From an uncultured Verrucomicrobiota bacterium (GTDB taxonomy: Bacteria; Verrucomicrobiota; Verrucomicrobiae; Opitutales; Opitutaceae): DNA of 11,421 nt. Shown here piece after piece: positions 1-6,418 of this stretch. The position numbers were made by a program, and so were the translations under genes. Positions within the stretch are counted from its first letter, which is position 1, and every line of letters starts with the position of its first letter. The notes under the pieces were generated by a model. The model ran no database searches and had not been told where the DNA came from. It worked only from the letters and a program-made list of their open reading frames with translations. Where the stretch lies: contig CAMLNJ010000047.1 of the NCBI GenBank assembly GCA_946481225.1, positions 1 through 11,421 of the forward strand, given 5' to 3'.

Positions 1-112
1 CTACCTCTTCGCCTACTACGGCTTCGTCCTCGCCGCGCCGATCCTGCTCATCGCCTCCGCGCTCCTCGCCGCGTGGGAACGCGTCCACCTCCGCCCGCGC
101 CGCCACGCTTGA
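1..112 (+). CDS. C-terminal end of a membrane protein (partial)
   Basis: The reading frame is open from the left edge (first full codon at base 2) to a TGA at 110-112, giving 37 residues. It contains a hydrophobic stretch (FVLAAPILLIASALLAA) followed by a basic tail (ERVHLRPRRHA), as expected for a last transmembrane helix with a cytoplasmic C-terminus. The GH39 gene starts 31 bases downstream on the same strand, so the two are probably co-transcribed. A sugar transporter would be a natural partner, but too little is visible to name a family. Confidence 0.6.
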   Translation, partial: YLFAYYGFVLAAPILLIASALLAAWERVHLRPRRHA

Positions 113-143
113 GCCGCCGCGCTTCCCGCTACAGGTTCGACGC

Positions 144-1634
144 ATGTCCCACCCCGCCCCGCTCGTCGTCGACCTCGCCGGCCCCGCCATCCCCTTCAAC
201 CGCTACTTCCAGCGCGGCATCGGCTCCTGCCACGCCTACCTCACGCTCCGCGAAGACTTCCGCGAACACGTCCGCTTGGCGCAAAAAGAGATCGGCTTTG
301 GCGGCATCCGCTTCCACGGCATCTTCACCGAATACGTCGGCGTCGTCCACGGCGGCGAGGAGGCCGACGGCGGCCCGCGCCTCAATTTCCAAAACGCCAC
401 CAAGATCTACGAGTTCTTCGTCGCGCAGGGCATGAAGCCCTTCGTCGAGCTCGGCTTCATGCCCACGCGCCTCGCGAGCGGCCCACAGACGATCTTCGAC
501 TATCGCGGCAACATCACCCCGCCCAAGGACTGGGCCCAGTGGACGCGTCTCGTCCGCCGCTTCGTGCAACACCTCGTCGACCACTTCGGTATCTCCGAGG
601 TCCTCACCTGGCACTTCGAGGTCTGGAACGAGCCCGACCTGCACAACACCTTCTGGACCGGCACCAAGCTCGACTACTTCCGCCTCTACGCCGAGACCGC
701 CCGCGCCGTGAAAGCCGTCGACGCCCGCCTCCGCGTCGGCGGCCCCGCCACCTCGAAGACCATGTGGGTGCCCGACCTCCTCGCCTACTGCGCCGAACAA
801 AACGCGCCCGTCGACTTCGTATCCACCCACCACTACGCCGTCGACGCCGACCTCGTCCTCGGCGAGCCCGCTGGCCCGATGTATTACCGCGGCCCCGCCG
901 GCCTCGCCAAAGAGGTCGCCCGCGTGCGCGCCGAGATCGCCGCCTCGCCGTTCCCCAACGCGGAGCTCCACTTCACCGAGTGGAACTGCTCCCCCGCGCA
1001 CGAGGACATCTTCGGCAAGGACACCGCCTTCACCGCCGCCTTCGCGCTGCAAACCCTCAAGGAAGTCTCCGGCCTCGCCGACTCCTACATGTGGTGGACC
1101 GTGAGCGACATCTTCGAGGAGAGCGGCCTGAGTCTCCGCCCCTTCACCGGCAAATACGGCCTCGTCAACCAGCACGGCATCCCGAAGCCCTCCTTCCACG
1201 CCTACCGCTGGCTCGCGAGTCTCCACGACACCGAGCTCACGCTCGCTCATCCCTCCGCCCGCGCCTCGCGCTCGACGCAGGGCGACATCCGCCTCCTCGC
1301 CTGGAATCTTCCCGAGGTGATCGAAACCGACCTCGGCGGCGGCGAATGGAAAACCGCCGGCGCCCCGCGCACCGACCGTTTCACCCTGCGCGGTCTCCAT
1401 GGTCGTTACCGCATCCGCCTTCACACCGTGGACAACGAGCGCGGCAACGCGCTCGCCGCATGGCGCGCCATGGGCTCGCCCGATTACCCCAAGGCCGACC
1501 AGCTCGCCGCCCTGCGCGTCGCCGCCCGGCCCGTGCTCCTGCGCGACGAGACGCTCGACCTTGCCGGCGACTTCTCGCTCAGCTTCGACCTCGCGCCCTG
1601 CGCGTTGGTTTTTGCCGAGCTCGAGCGCGCCTAG
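144..1634 (+). CDS. GH39 family glycoside hydrolase (beta-xylosidase-like)
   Basis: This 496-residue protein has the features of glycoside hydrolase family 39, retaining enzymes that mostly act as beta-xylosidases on xylo-oligosaccharides. The (beta/alpha)8 barrel spans about residues 10-350. The acid/base motif FEVWNEPDL puts the catalytic Glu at 163, and HFTEWN puts the nucleophile at Glu279. These lie very close to the positions recalled for the characterised Thermoanaerobacterium enzyme (about 160 and 277). SHAYL-like residues near 29-33 (CHAYL), RFHGIF at 56-61 and WWTVSDIFEE also fit. The C-terminal 130 residues resemble the family's beta-sandwich. There is no signal peptide, so the enzyme is probably cytoplasmic and acts on imported oligosaccharides. 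The ATG at 144 follows the upstream stop closely; no clear Shine-Dalgarno is present. Exact substrate is not determined by sequence alone. Confidence 0.92.
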   Translation: MSHPAPLVVDLAGPAIPFNRYFQRGIGSCHAYLTLREDFREHVRLAQKEIGFGGIRFHGIFTEYVGVVHGGEEADGGPRLNFQNATKIYEFFVAQGMKPFVELGFMPTRLASGPQTIFDYRGNITPPKDWAQWTRLVRRFVQHLVDHFGISEVLTWHFEVWNEPDLHNTFWTGTKLDYFRLYAETARAVKAVDARLRVGGPATSKTMWVPDLLAYCAEQNAPVDFVSTHHYAVDADLVLGEPAGPMYYRGPAGLAKEVARVRAEIAASPFPNAELHFTEWNCSPAHEDIFGKDTAFTAAFALQTLKEVSGLADSYMWWTVSDIFEESGLSLRPFTGKYGLVNQHGIPKPSFHAYRWLASLHDTELTLAHPSARASRSTQGDIRLLAWNLPEVIETDLGGGEWKTAGAPRTDRFTLRGLHGRYRIRLHTVDNERGNALAAWRAMGSPDYPKADQLAALRVAARPVLLRDETLDLAGDFSLSFDLAPCALVFAELERA

Positions 1635-1651
1635 CACGGTCCAAACCAAGT

Positions 1652-1717
1652 TGTAGCCACGGCCGTGTCGGCCGTGGGATCGGCTCAAGCGACGCGCCCG
1701 ACACGGGCGCGTCTACA
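1652..1717. repeat. Intergenic tandem-hairpin repeat
   Basis: Two adjacent strong hairpins follow the GH39 stop. The first has a 9-bp stem, CCACGGCCG/CGGCCGTGG (1657-1677, loop TGT). The second has a 9-bp stem, GACGCGCCC/GGGCGCGTC (1691-1713, 5-base loop). TGTAG at 1652-1656 and CTACA at 1713-1717 close the unit as an outer inverted repeat. It sits between convergent genes and lacks a T-tract. It resembles the dispersed intergenic repeats of verrucomicrobial genomes and may also slow or end transcription. Confidence 0.6.
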
Positions 1718-1800
1718 GGTCTATTTGAAACGCCCGGGCGTGCTGGACGCGAAACAGCTAAACATATTTGCCATGCCGGAAGGTCCGGGGAGCGCCCCGT

Positions 1801-1820
1801 CTCGGGTGCTAGCACCCGAG
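1801..1820. terminator. Perfect 20-bp palindrome at the end of the DUF1348 gene
   Basis: CTCGGGTGCTAGCACCCGAG is a perfect palindrome that includes the stop codon of the minus-strand gene ending at 1809. A second short hairpin, CGGGG/CCCCG (1786-1799), lies just beyond it in the direction of transcription. No T-run follows, so a terminator or mRNA-end role is inference. An operator or a recombination site is also possible. Confidence 0.35.
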
Positions 1821-2276
1821 CTCCGATAGTCCCGGGTGCTCCGCCGGACGCGGGCCCGCCGGCCAGAGAAACAATCTCTGCTCGGCGCGAATCGGCAGGT
1901 CGTTGATGGACGCGTGCCGCCGGTGCATGTGACCGGTCTCGGCAAACTCCCAGTTTTCGTTGCCATAGGATCGGAACCAAGCGCCCGAGTCGTCGCGCCA
2001 CTCGTAGGCGAAGCGCACCGCGATGCGGTTCCCGTCGTGCGCCCAAAGTTCCTTGATCAAGCGATAGTCCAACTCGCGCGCCCACTTGCGCGTAAGAAAG
2101 CCGACCACCTGCTCGCGCCCGCGCACAAACTCGGCGCGGTTGCGCCACTCGGTGTCCGGCGTGTAGGCGAGGCTCACGCGTTCGGGATCGCGGGTATTCC
2201 ACGCATCTTCGGCGGCGCGGACTTTTAGGCGGGCGGTTTCAAGCGTGAAGGGCGGAAGCGGCGGACGAGTTTGCAT
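1809..2276 (-). CDS. DUF1348 / NTF2-like (SnoaL-fold) protein
   Basis: The product has 155 residues and matches the DUF1348 branch of the NTF2-like alpha+beta cone fold along its whole length. Family-type segments are an N-terminal helix ([17 protein letters not shown]), the strand region [44 protein letters not shown], and the ending [21 protein letters not shown]. No biochemical role is established for DUF1348; the fold is used both by small-molecule enzymes and by non-enzymatic binding proteins. The gene begins 24 bases after the split-barrel gene on the same strand, so the two probably form an operon. Its stop lies inside a perfect palindrome. Start ATG is at 2274-2276 with no visible Shine-Dalgarno. 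Confidence 0.85.
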   Translation of the reverse strand: MQTRPPLPPFTLETARLKVRAAEDAWNTRDPERVSLAYTPDTEWRNRAEFVRGREQVVGFLTRKWARELDYRLIKELWAHDGNRIAVRFAYEWRDDSGAWFRSYGNENWEFAETGHMHRRHASINDLPIRAEQRLFLWPAGPRPAEHPGLSELGC

Positions 2277-2300
2277 GAGAGTGCGAATGAGAGTTTGAAT

Positions 2301-2903
2301 TTATGCCGCAGGGCCCCGCAGCCGCGCCTCGAGTTCGGCGATGCGCGCCCTCAGCGGAGCCACGACCTCCGCGACCTCGGCGGCCGTGAAACGAGGCGTG
2401 ATGTATTTGGGGCAGTTCCAGTCAAAGGCGGTCACCGCGATACGCACGATTCGTTCCACCGCGCGGGCCGGCACGCCCGGCGGCGCGAGGCGCGCGGCAA
2501 ACGCGGGGTCCTCGCCCGCGGGCGAAAACCGCGCGCGACCATCGATCTTCAGCCGCCGACGGCCCGGATAATCCATGAGGAAAAGCGCCACCCCGTCGTC
2601 GCGCTTCACGTGACCGACGGTGAGCAGCTGGCGATTCCCGCCAAGGTCGGCGAACGCCAGCGTGCCCGCGTCGATCACCTGCAAAAACCCCGGCGGCCCG
2701 CCGCGATGCTGCACGTAGGGCGCACCGTCTTCCGTCACGCTTGCCAGATAAAAACTATCCCGCGCCGCGATGAAGCCGGCTTCGTCCGGACCGAGCAAAT
2801 CGGGCCCGCCGGACGCAAGCGCGACCTGCGCCCGGCCATACACGAACTCCTGCTCAGCCCGCACGCCAGACGTGAGATGAGTGGCGAGGTAATTACGCGC
2901 CAT
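2301..2903 (-). CDS. Pyridoxamine 5'-phosphate oxidase-like FMN-binding split-barrel protein
   Basis: Starting from the ATG at 2901-2903 the protein is 200 residues. It has the pattern of the PNPOx-like split beta-barrel: FYLASVTEDGAPYVQHRGGP (50-69), then TLAFADLGGNRQLLTVGHV and DGVALFLMDYPGRRRLKIDG. Members bind FMN or a related flavin as dimers and act as oxidoreductases or flavin-binding proteins; true pyridoxamine-phosphate oxidase activity is not implied. The segment FDWNCPKYITPRF (160-172) is characteristic of a subgroup seen beside other small oxidoreductase genes. The last 25 residues look like a short amphipathic helix. A TTG at 2913-2915 could extend the protein by four residues, but the ATG is preferred. 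The next gene in the likely operon is the DUF1348 protein. Confidence 0.85.
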   Translation of the reverse strand: MARNYLATHLTSGVRAEQEFVYGRAQVALASGGPDLLGPDEAGFIAARDSFYLASVTEDGAPYVQHRGGPPGFLQVIDAGTLAFADLGGNRQLLTVGHVKRDDGVALFLMDYPGRRRLKIDGRARFSPAGEDPAFAARLAPPGVPARAVERIVRIAVTAFDWNCPKYITPRFTAAEVAEVVAPLRARIAELEARLRGPAA

Positions 2904-2940
2904 GACGGAAAACAAACGGCGAGTCGGACGAGTTGACCGG

Positions 2941-3111
2941 CTTAGCCGTAGAAATTCAGTCGGAGGCGGAGTAGCAAGGTAAGGTGGCGAGCAGATTTCA
3001 GAGGCGAACGACCAAGGAATACCCGGAGGGTATTTCGCCGGAAGAGAGCCACTGAAAGGTGCCGCCAGATTGCGTCGATACGACCCTCTCGACTGAATTT
3101 CTACGGCTTAG
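2941..3111. mobile_element. MITE-like inverted-repeat element with CTTAG flanks
   Basis: A 17-bp sequence, CCGTAGAAATTCAGTCG (2946-2962), reappears as its perfect reverse complement at 3090-3106. Each copy is bordered on the outside by CTTAG (2941-2945 and 3107-3111), consistent with a 5-base target duplication. The interior carries a nested hairpin (AATACCC/GGGTATT at 3018-3034) with further pairing (TTTCAG 2996-3001 with CTGAAA 3052-3057; GGCGA with TCGCC). The 161-base unit can therefore fold into one long imperfect hairpin. It encodes no protein. The right copy of CTTAG overlaps the 3' end of the DsrE-like gene, supplying its stop codon TAA. Confidence 0.6.
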
Positions 3112-3479
3112 AACACCAGCGTCTGCCAGCCCTCGGCCAGATAGCGACGGATGCTGGACAGCCCAGGCGTGCCAGGCAGCGCGTTGCCCGTCTTCAACGG
3201 AATGCCGCAAGCCTGCAGTCCCTCAGTCGCGCCAAAAGCGGCGGCGCACCCGCACGAGCCGCCCACGACCAGATCGCGGACCGCGTCGAAAAGTCCGTGC
3301 GCCGGATGGGCGAGACGCGACAGCTCCGCCGGCCAGCGGGTGCCGGCGCCGATAAACTCGATGGCGACCTCGTCGCCCGCCTCGCGCGATTCACGGGCCA
3401 GCGCCAACGCGTTGAAGGCGCGGCCAAGGGCCTCTTCGCCGGACGTGGGATCGGACAGGATGATGACTGCAATTTTCAT
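3108..3479 (-). CDS. DsrE family (sulfur-relay-like) protein
   Basis: The protein of 123 residues starts at ATG 3477-3479 (MKIAVIILSDPTSGEEALGR). The N-terminal strand and following Ser/Gly loop, the AFNALALARESREAGDEVAIEFIGAGTRW unit and the Cys-containing loop VVGGSCGCAAAFGA fit the DsrE/DsrF-like Rossmann-type fold. Cysteines are at 76, 78 and 91. Members carry persulfide sulfur or act as small redox-linked proteins, but many solo homologues have no known role. It is transcribed divergently from the TetR gene, and an operator-like palindrome lies 39 bases upstream of this start, so TetR control is likely. The 3' end abuts the inverted-repeat element, which supplies its stop codon, so the native C-terminus may have been altered. 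Confidence 0.78.
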   Translation of the reverse strand: MKIAVIILSDPTSGEEALGRAFNALALARESREAGDEVAIEFIGAGTRWPAELSRLAHPAHGLFDAVRDLVVGGSCGCAAAFGATEGLQACGIPLKTGNALPGTPGLSSIRRYLAEGWQTLVF

Positions 3480-3518
3480 AGGTGATGAATGACGGCTGCG
3501 AAACGAGCCGACGCCCAC

Positions 3519-3540
3519 AAATAGACAGACCTGTATACCA
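3519..3540. promoter_or_regulatory. Putative TetR operator 1 (imperfect palindrome)
   Basis: The left arm AAATAGACAG is identical to that of operator 2. After a 2-base spacer (AC) the right arm, CTGTATACCA, matches the perfect arm at 6 of 10 positions. It ends 39 bases from the DsrE-like start codon. On the minus strand it contains TATACA, a possible -10 element, so binding here would block the DsrE promoter. Confidence 0.65.
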
Positions 3541-3553
3541 CGCCGCAAGCCAA

Positions 3554-3575
3554 AAATAGACAGTTCTGTCTATTT
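3554..3575. promoter_or_regulatory. Putative TetR operator 2 (perfect palindrome)
   Basis: Perfect 10-bp arms, AAATAGACAG and CTGTCTATTT, surround the spacer TT. The site ends 39 bases before the TetR start codon and lies 35 bases from operator 1. The size and two-fold symmetry are those of TetR dimer sites. Its position predicts autorepression and shared control of the divergent DsrE-like gene. Confidence 0.75.
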
Positions 3576-3614
3576 CATTGCCGAACTCCGGGACCGGACG
3601 CATGTTTTTCCCCA

Positions 3615-4199
3615 ATGAAACCCACCCCGGCCGGCGGCTCCGCGAAGCGCGAGCACCTGATCGACACGGCGCAGGCGCTTTTCGCGCGCGACGGCTACCG
3701 TGCCGTGGGCATCGACACCGTGATCGCCGAGGCGGGCGTGGCGAAGATGACGCTCTACAACCATTTCAAATCGAAGGAGGAGCTCATCGCCGCCGTGCTC
3801 GAACGCCGCGCCCGGGAGATCGCCGCCGAGATCACCGCGCGCGTCGAGTCCGCCCCCGGCGGCGCGTCGGGCCGCGTGCTTGCGGTCTTCGACTGGCTGG
3901 AAACCTGGTTCCGATCACCCGGCTTTCACGGCTGCCTCTTCATCAAGGCCGCGAGCGAGTATCCCGGGAAGGACGAGCTGCCGCGCCTGGCCGCCGTCGC
4001 GTTCAAGACGGCCTGCCTCGACCTGTTGAACGAACTCTGCGCCGCGCTCGACGTCGCCCGCCCGGCCGAGTTGGCCCGCCAGCTCGCTTTGCTGATCGAG
4101 GGCGCGACCGTGCTCGCGTTTATCCATCGTCGGGCCGATCCGGCCCAGGACGCGCAAGCGGCCGCGCGCGCCTTGCTCGCGGCGGCGCTGGCGAAATAG
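3615..4199 (+). CDS. TetR/AcrR family transcriptional regulator
   Basis: The product is 194 residues long. The N-terminal TetR DNA-binding domain covers about residues 10-58: REHLIDTAQALFARDGYRAVG, then the helix-turn-helix IDTVIAEAGVAKMTLYNHF (33-51), then KSKEELIAAVLERR. The remaining helices form the ligand-binding and dimer domain (GFHGCLFIKAASEYP at 103-117, LALLIEGATVLAFIHRR at 157-173). TetR proteins bind palindromes as dimers and release DNA when a small ligand binds. Two matching palindromes lie in the intergenic region shared with the divergent DsrE-like gene, so autoregulation and control of that gene are the simplest reading. The ligand cannot be inferred. The ATG at 3615 gives the usual N-terminal length. 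Confidence 0.92.
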   Translation: MKPTPAGGSAKREHLIDTAQALFARDGYRAVGIDTVIAEAGVAKMTLYNHFKSKEELIAAVLERRAREIAAEITARVESAPGGASGRVLAVFDWLETWFRSPGFHGCLFIKAASEYPGKDELPRLAAVAFKTACLDLLNELCAALDVARPAELARQLALLIEGATVLAFIHRRADPAQDAQAAARALLAAALAK

Positions 4200-4246
4200 C
4201 GGCGCGCCCGGCTTGCAACCGGCGGCCGGCAAACTACGCCCACCCC

Positions 4247-5110
4247 ATGATCGGCGTCTTCGATTCCGGGTTTGGCGGTCTCACCGTGCTGTCCTCGCTC
4301 CTGCGGGCGCTGCCGGTCTACGACTACCTCTACCTCGGAGACAGCGCCCGCGCCCCCTACGGCGCGCGCAGCGCCGAGGTGGTAAACGAGTTCACGCTCG
4401 AAGCCGTCGAATGGCTCTTCGACCAAGGCTGCCCGCTCGTCGTCCTCGCCTGCAACACCGCCTCCGCCCGCGCCCTGCGCAACATCCAGCAACTCCACCT
4501 GCCAAAGCACCGCCCCGACCGCCGCGTGCTCGGCGTCGTCCGGCCCTCGGTCGAGGCGCTCGCCGGAATCCCCGTCGGCACCGTCGCGATCCCCGACCAG
4601 ACCCCGCCCTCGGCGGTCGAAGGCCTCGTCGCCGTGCTCGGCACCGAAGCCACCATCGCTTCCGATTCCTACGGCATCGAGTTGCGCAAACTCGCGCCAC
4701 ACCTGCGCCTCGTCCAGCAAGCCTGCCCGCTCTGGGTCCCGCTCGTCGAAACCGGCGAGATCGCCGGCCCCGGCGCCGAATACTTCCTACGTCAGAGCCT
4801 CGAGCGCATGCGCGCCTCCGCCGGCGGCGAATGGCCCAAACGCGTGCTCCTGGGCTGCACGCATTATCCGTTGCTCCTGCCCGCGCTGCGCCGCGTCGCC
4901 CCGCCCGAGGTGGAGTTTCTCGCCCAAGGCGACCTCGTGGCAGACCGACTCGTCGACTGGATGCGCCGCCACCCGGAGCAGGAGCGCCGCCTCGGCCGCG
5001 GCGGCACGCGCCGCTATTTCACGACCGACGACTCCGCGTGGTTCTCCAGCCACGCCGAACGGCTCCTCGGCACCCCGATCCACGCCGAACGCGTCCGCCT
5101 GCGCGGCTGA
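4247..5110 (+). CDS. murI: Glutamate racemase
   Basis: This 287-residue enzyme interconverts L- and D-glutamate without a cofactor and supplies D-glutamate for peptidoglycan in the cytoplasm. The signature residues are present: N-terminal IGVFDSGFGGLTVL (Asp6, Ser7), YLGDSARAPYG (28-39), catalytic Cys69 in VVLACNTASA and catalytic Cys204 in LLGCTHYPLL. The segments ATIASDSYGIEL and QACPLWVPLVE resemble the form of the enzyme recalled from Bacteroidetes rather than the Bacillus type. Residues 109-127, just before the GTEATIAS strand, look like an extra loop of about 15-20 residues. The ATG at 4247 gives the family's standard start. The gene follows tetR by 47 bases but is functionally unrelated to it. 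Confidence 0.96.
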   Translation: MIGVFDSGFGGLTVLSSLLRALPVYDYLYLGDSARAPYGARSAEVVNEFTLEAVEWLFDQGCPLVVLACNTASARALRNIQQLHLPKHRPDRRVLGVVRPSVEALAGIPVGTVAIPDQTPPSAVEGLVAVLGTEATIASDSYGIELRKLAPHLRLVQQACPLWVPLVETGEIAGPGAEYFLRQSLERMRASAGGEWPKRVLLGCTHYPLLLPALRRVAPPEVEFLAQGDLVADRLVDWMRRHPEQERRLGRGGTRRYFTTDDSAWFSSHAERLLGTPIHAERVRLRG

Positions 5111-5126
5111 GCACTCTCTTTTCCGG

Positions 5127-5209
5127 TGTAGACCCGACCGCTGGTCGGGTTGCCAGGCCGGTGGCCTGGCCAATAAGCGACCTCCCCCGGCAAAAGACGG
5201 CCTTTTGCC
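5127..5209. repeat. Three consecutive hairpins after murI
   Basis: Three stems occur in a row: CCCGACC/GGTCGGG (5133-5149, loop GCT), GCCAGGCC/GGCCTGGC (5152-5170, loop GGT) and GGCAAAAG/CTTTTGCC (5189-5209). The unit opens with GTGTAGA, like the repeat after the GH39 gene, and so probably belongs to the same class of dispersed intergenic repeat. It may end murI transcription, although no T-tract follows. Confidence 0.6.
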
Positions 5210-5253
5210 CTTGCCGCACGAAAACCCGGGACGGAGAAACCGCGCCCGATTTC

Positions 5254-6303
5254 ATGCAGACTCCGCAAACGCAGAAGATCACCCTCGACCAAATCGACAT
5301 CCACGGCGGCACGCAGACCCGCGTGAAGACCAACGAGGAGGCGATCGAGAGCTACGCGGAGGAGATGAACAACGGCACGGTCTTCCCGCCCATCACGCTT
5401 TTCTTCGATGGCGCCACCTACTGGCTCGCCGATGGGTTCCACCGCTACCTTGCCGCAAAACGCATCGGCGTCCCCGCCATCACGGCCGATGTGAAAGCGG
5501 GCGGGCGGGTCGACGCGCTGCGCCACGCGCTCGGCTCCAACGCCACCAACGGCGTCTATCGCACCAACGCCGACAAGCGCAACGCCGCCGCCATCGCCCT
5601 CGAAGAGTGGCCCGGCCTCGCCAATCCCGTCCTCGCCGACATCTGCCGCGTGTCGACCGACCTCGTCCGCACCTGCCGGCGCGAGCTTGAGCAGGCCGGA
5701 AAAATCGCCCGTCCCGAGCGCGTGATCGGCCGCGACGGCAAAGAATACCCCGCCGAAATCGAGCGCGAGTTGACCGACCAAACTGACGAGAAAGCCATCC
5801 ACCGCGGCGGTGGTGGTAGCGGCGAGGGTGGCGAAGGCGGAGGTGGCGGCGGTGGCCGCCCCTCGAGCAAAGGCGACGGCGGCGCCCCCGGCGGCACGAA
5901 CGCCGAACTCGAACGCGAGGCCCGCTCCATGATGCACCGGGGAGACATGAATCCCTTCGAGTTGCGCAAGCTGATGAGCGTCACCGCGCACGACTACGCC
6001 TCGAGCGTGATCAACCTCCTCAACACGATGCCGCCCGCCGCGCCGAAACGGAACGAGGGCCTGCTGCGCATCAAACGCTGGATCGAGCGCGTGCTTGCCG
6101 GCGAGATCGCCCTTGGCGTCGAGCCCGAGTGGTCGGGCCAAAGGACATCCGCCCCATCGCCCTCCATGGCACCGGAGTCGGACAAGTTCGACGGCACGAC
6201 GAATTCCGCCGACGAAGCCGAAGACGAGGCTGAAGACGAGGCCGAGAACATGGACGGGAACACGGACACCGAAACCGAAGACGAGACCGCCGACGCGGTA
6301 TAA
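5254..6303 (+). CDS. ParB-like nuclease-domain DNA-binding protein
   Basis: This 349-residue protein starts at ATG 5254. Residues 8-80 form a ParB/Spo0J-like N-terminal domain: ITLDQIDIHGGTQTR, EEAIESYAEEMNNGTVFPPI, and TYWLADGFHRYLAAKRIG, where DGFHR occupies the place of the GERR nucleotide-binding box. Residues 118-148 (WPGLANPVLADICRVSTDLVRTC and following) look like the helix-turn-helix. A glycine-rich linker (185-214) and a second helical segment (217-285) follow. The last 30 residues are strongly acidic (DEAEDEAEDEAE region, 320-347). No parA gene or parS-like site is seen beside it. The domain is also used by non-partition regulators, so chromosome or plasmid partition should not be assumed. 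Because of the extra linker and tail, the role is unknown. No good Shine-Dalgarno is visible. Confidence 0.8.
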   Translation: MQTPQTQKITLDQIDIHGGTQTRVKTNEEAIESYAEEMNNGTVFPPITLFFDGATYWLADGFHRYLAAKRIGVPAITADVKAGGRVDALRHALGSNATNGVYRTNADKRNAAAIALEEWPGLANPVLADICRVSTDLVRTCRRELEQAGKIARPERVIGRDGKEYPAEIERELTDQTDEKAIHRGGGGSGEGGEGGGGGGGRPSSKGDGGAPGGTNAELEREARSMMHRGDMNPFELRKLMSVTAHDYASSVINLLNTMPPAAPKRNEGLLRIKRWIERVLAGEIALGVEPEWSGQRTSAPSPSMAPESDKFDGTTNSADEAEDEAEDEAENMDGNTDTETEDETADAV

Positions 6304-6405
6304 GCGCCTCCGAGTGGGTAGCGGAAGAAGGAGGCCGTGACGCCATACCGAGTTTGCCGCAGAAGAAGAGGACGCGACATTTACCGAAACTGGCTACATC
6401 GCTTT
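6304..6405. other. Convergent intergenic region
   Basis: About 100 bases separate the ParB-like gene from the cassette-like lipoprotein unit. If the heptamer at 6406-6412 opened an integron attC on the minus strand, the rest of that site should lie here. I see no matching inverted half and no closing GTTRRRY heptamer, so the site appears truncated or decayed. Nothing else is recognised. Confidence 0.4.
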
Positions 6406-6418
6406 GTTAGGCTGATTT

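Noticed and set aside
129..1688. Long minus-strand open frame (519 codons) opposite the GH39 gene
   Set aside because: It mirrors a high-GC coding gene, has low-complexity Gly/Val/Glu-rich composition and no family features. It is an antisense shadow of the GH39 gene.
2998..3210. Minus-strand frame of 70 codons across the inverted-repeat element
   Set aside because: It spans the noncoding MITE-like element and overlaps the DsrE-like gene in another frame.
4213..5253. In-frame upstream extension of the ParB-like protein through murI
   Set aside because: The translated extension is Arg/Pro-rich shadow sequence of murI and the intergenic repeat; the ParB domain begins at the ATG at 5254.
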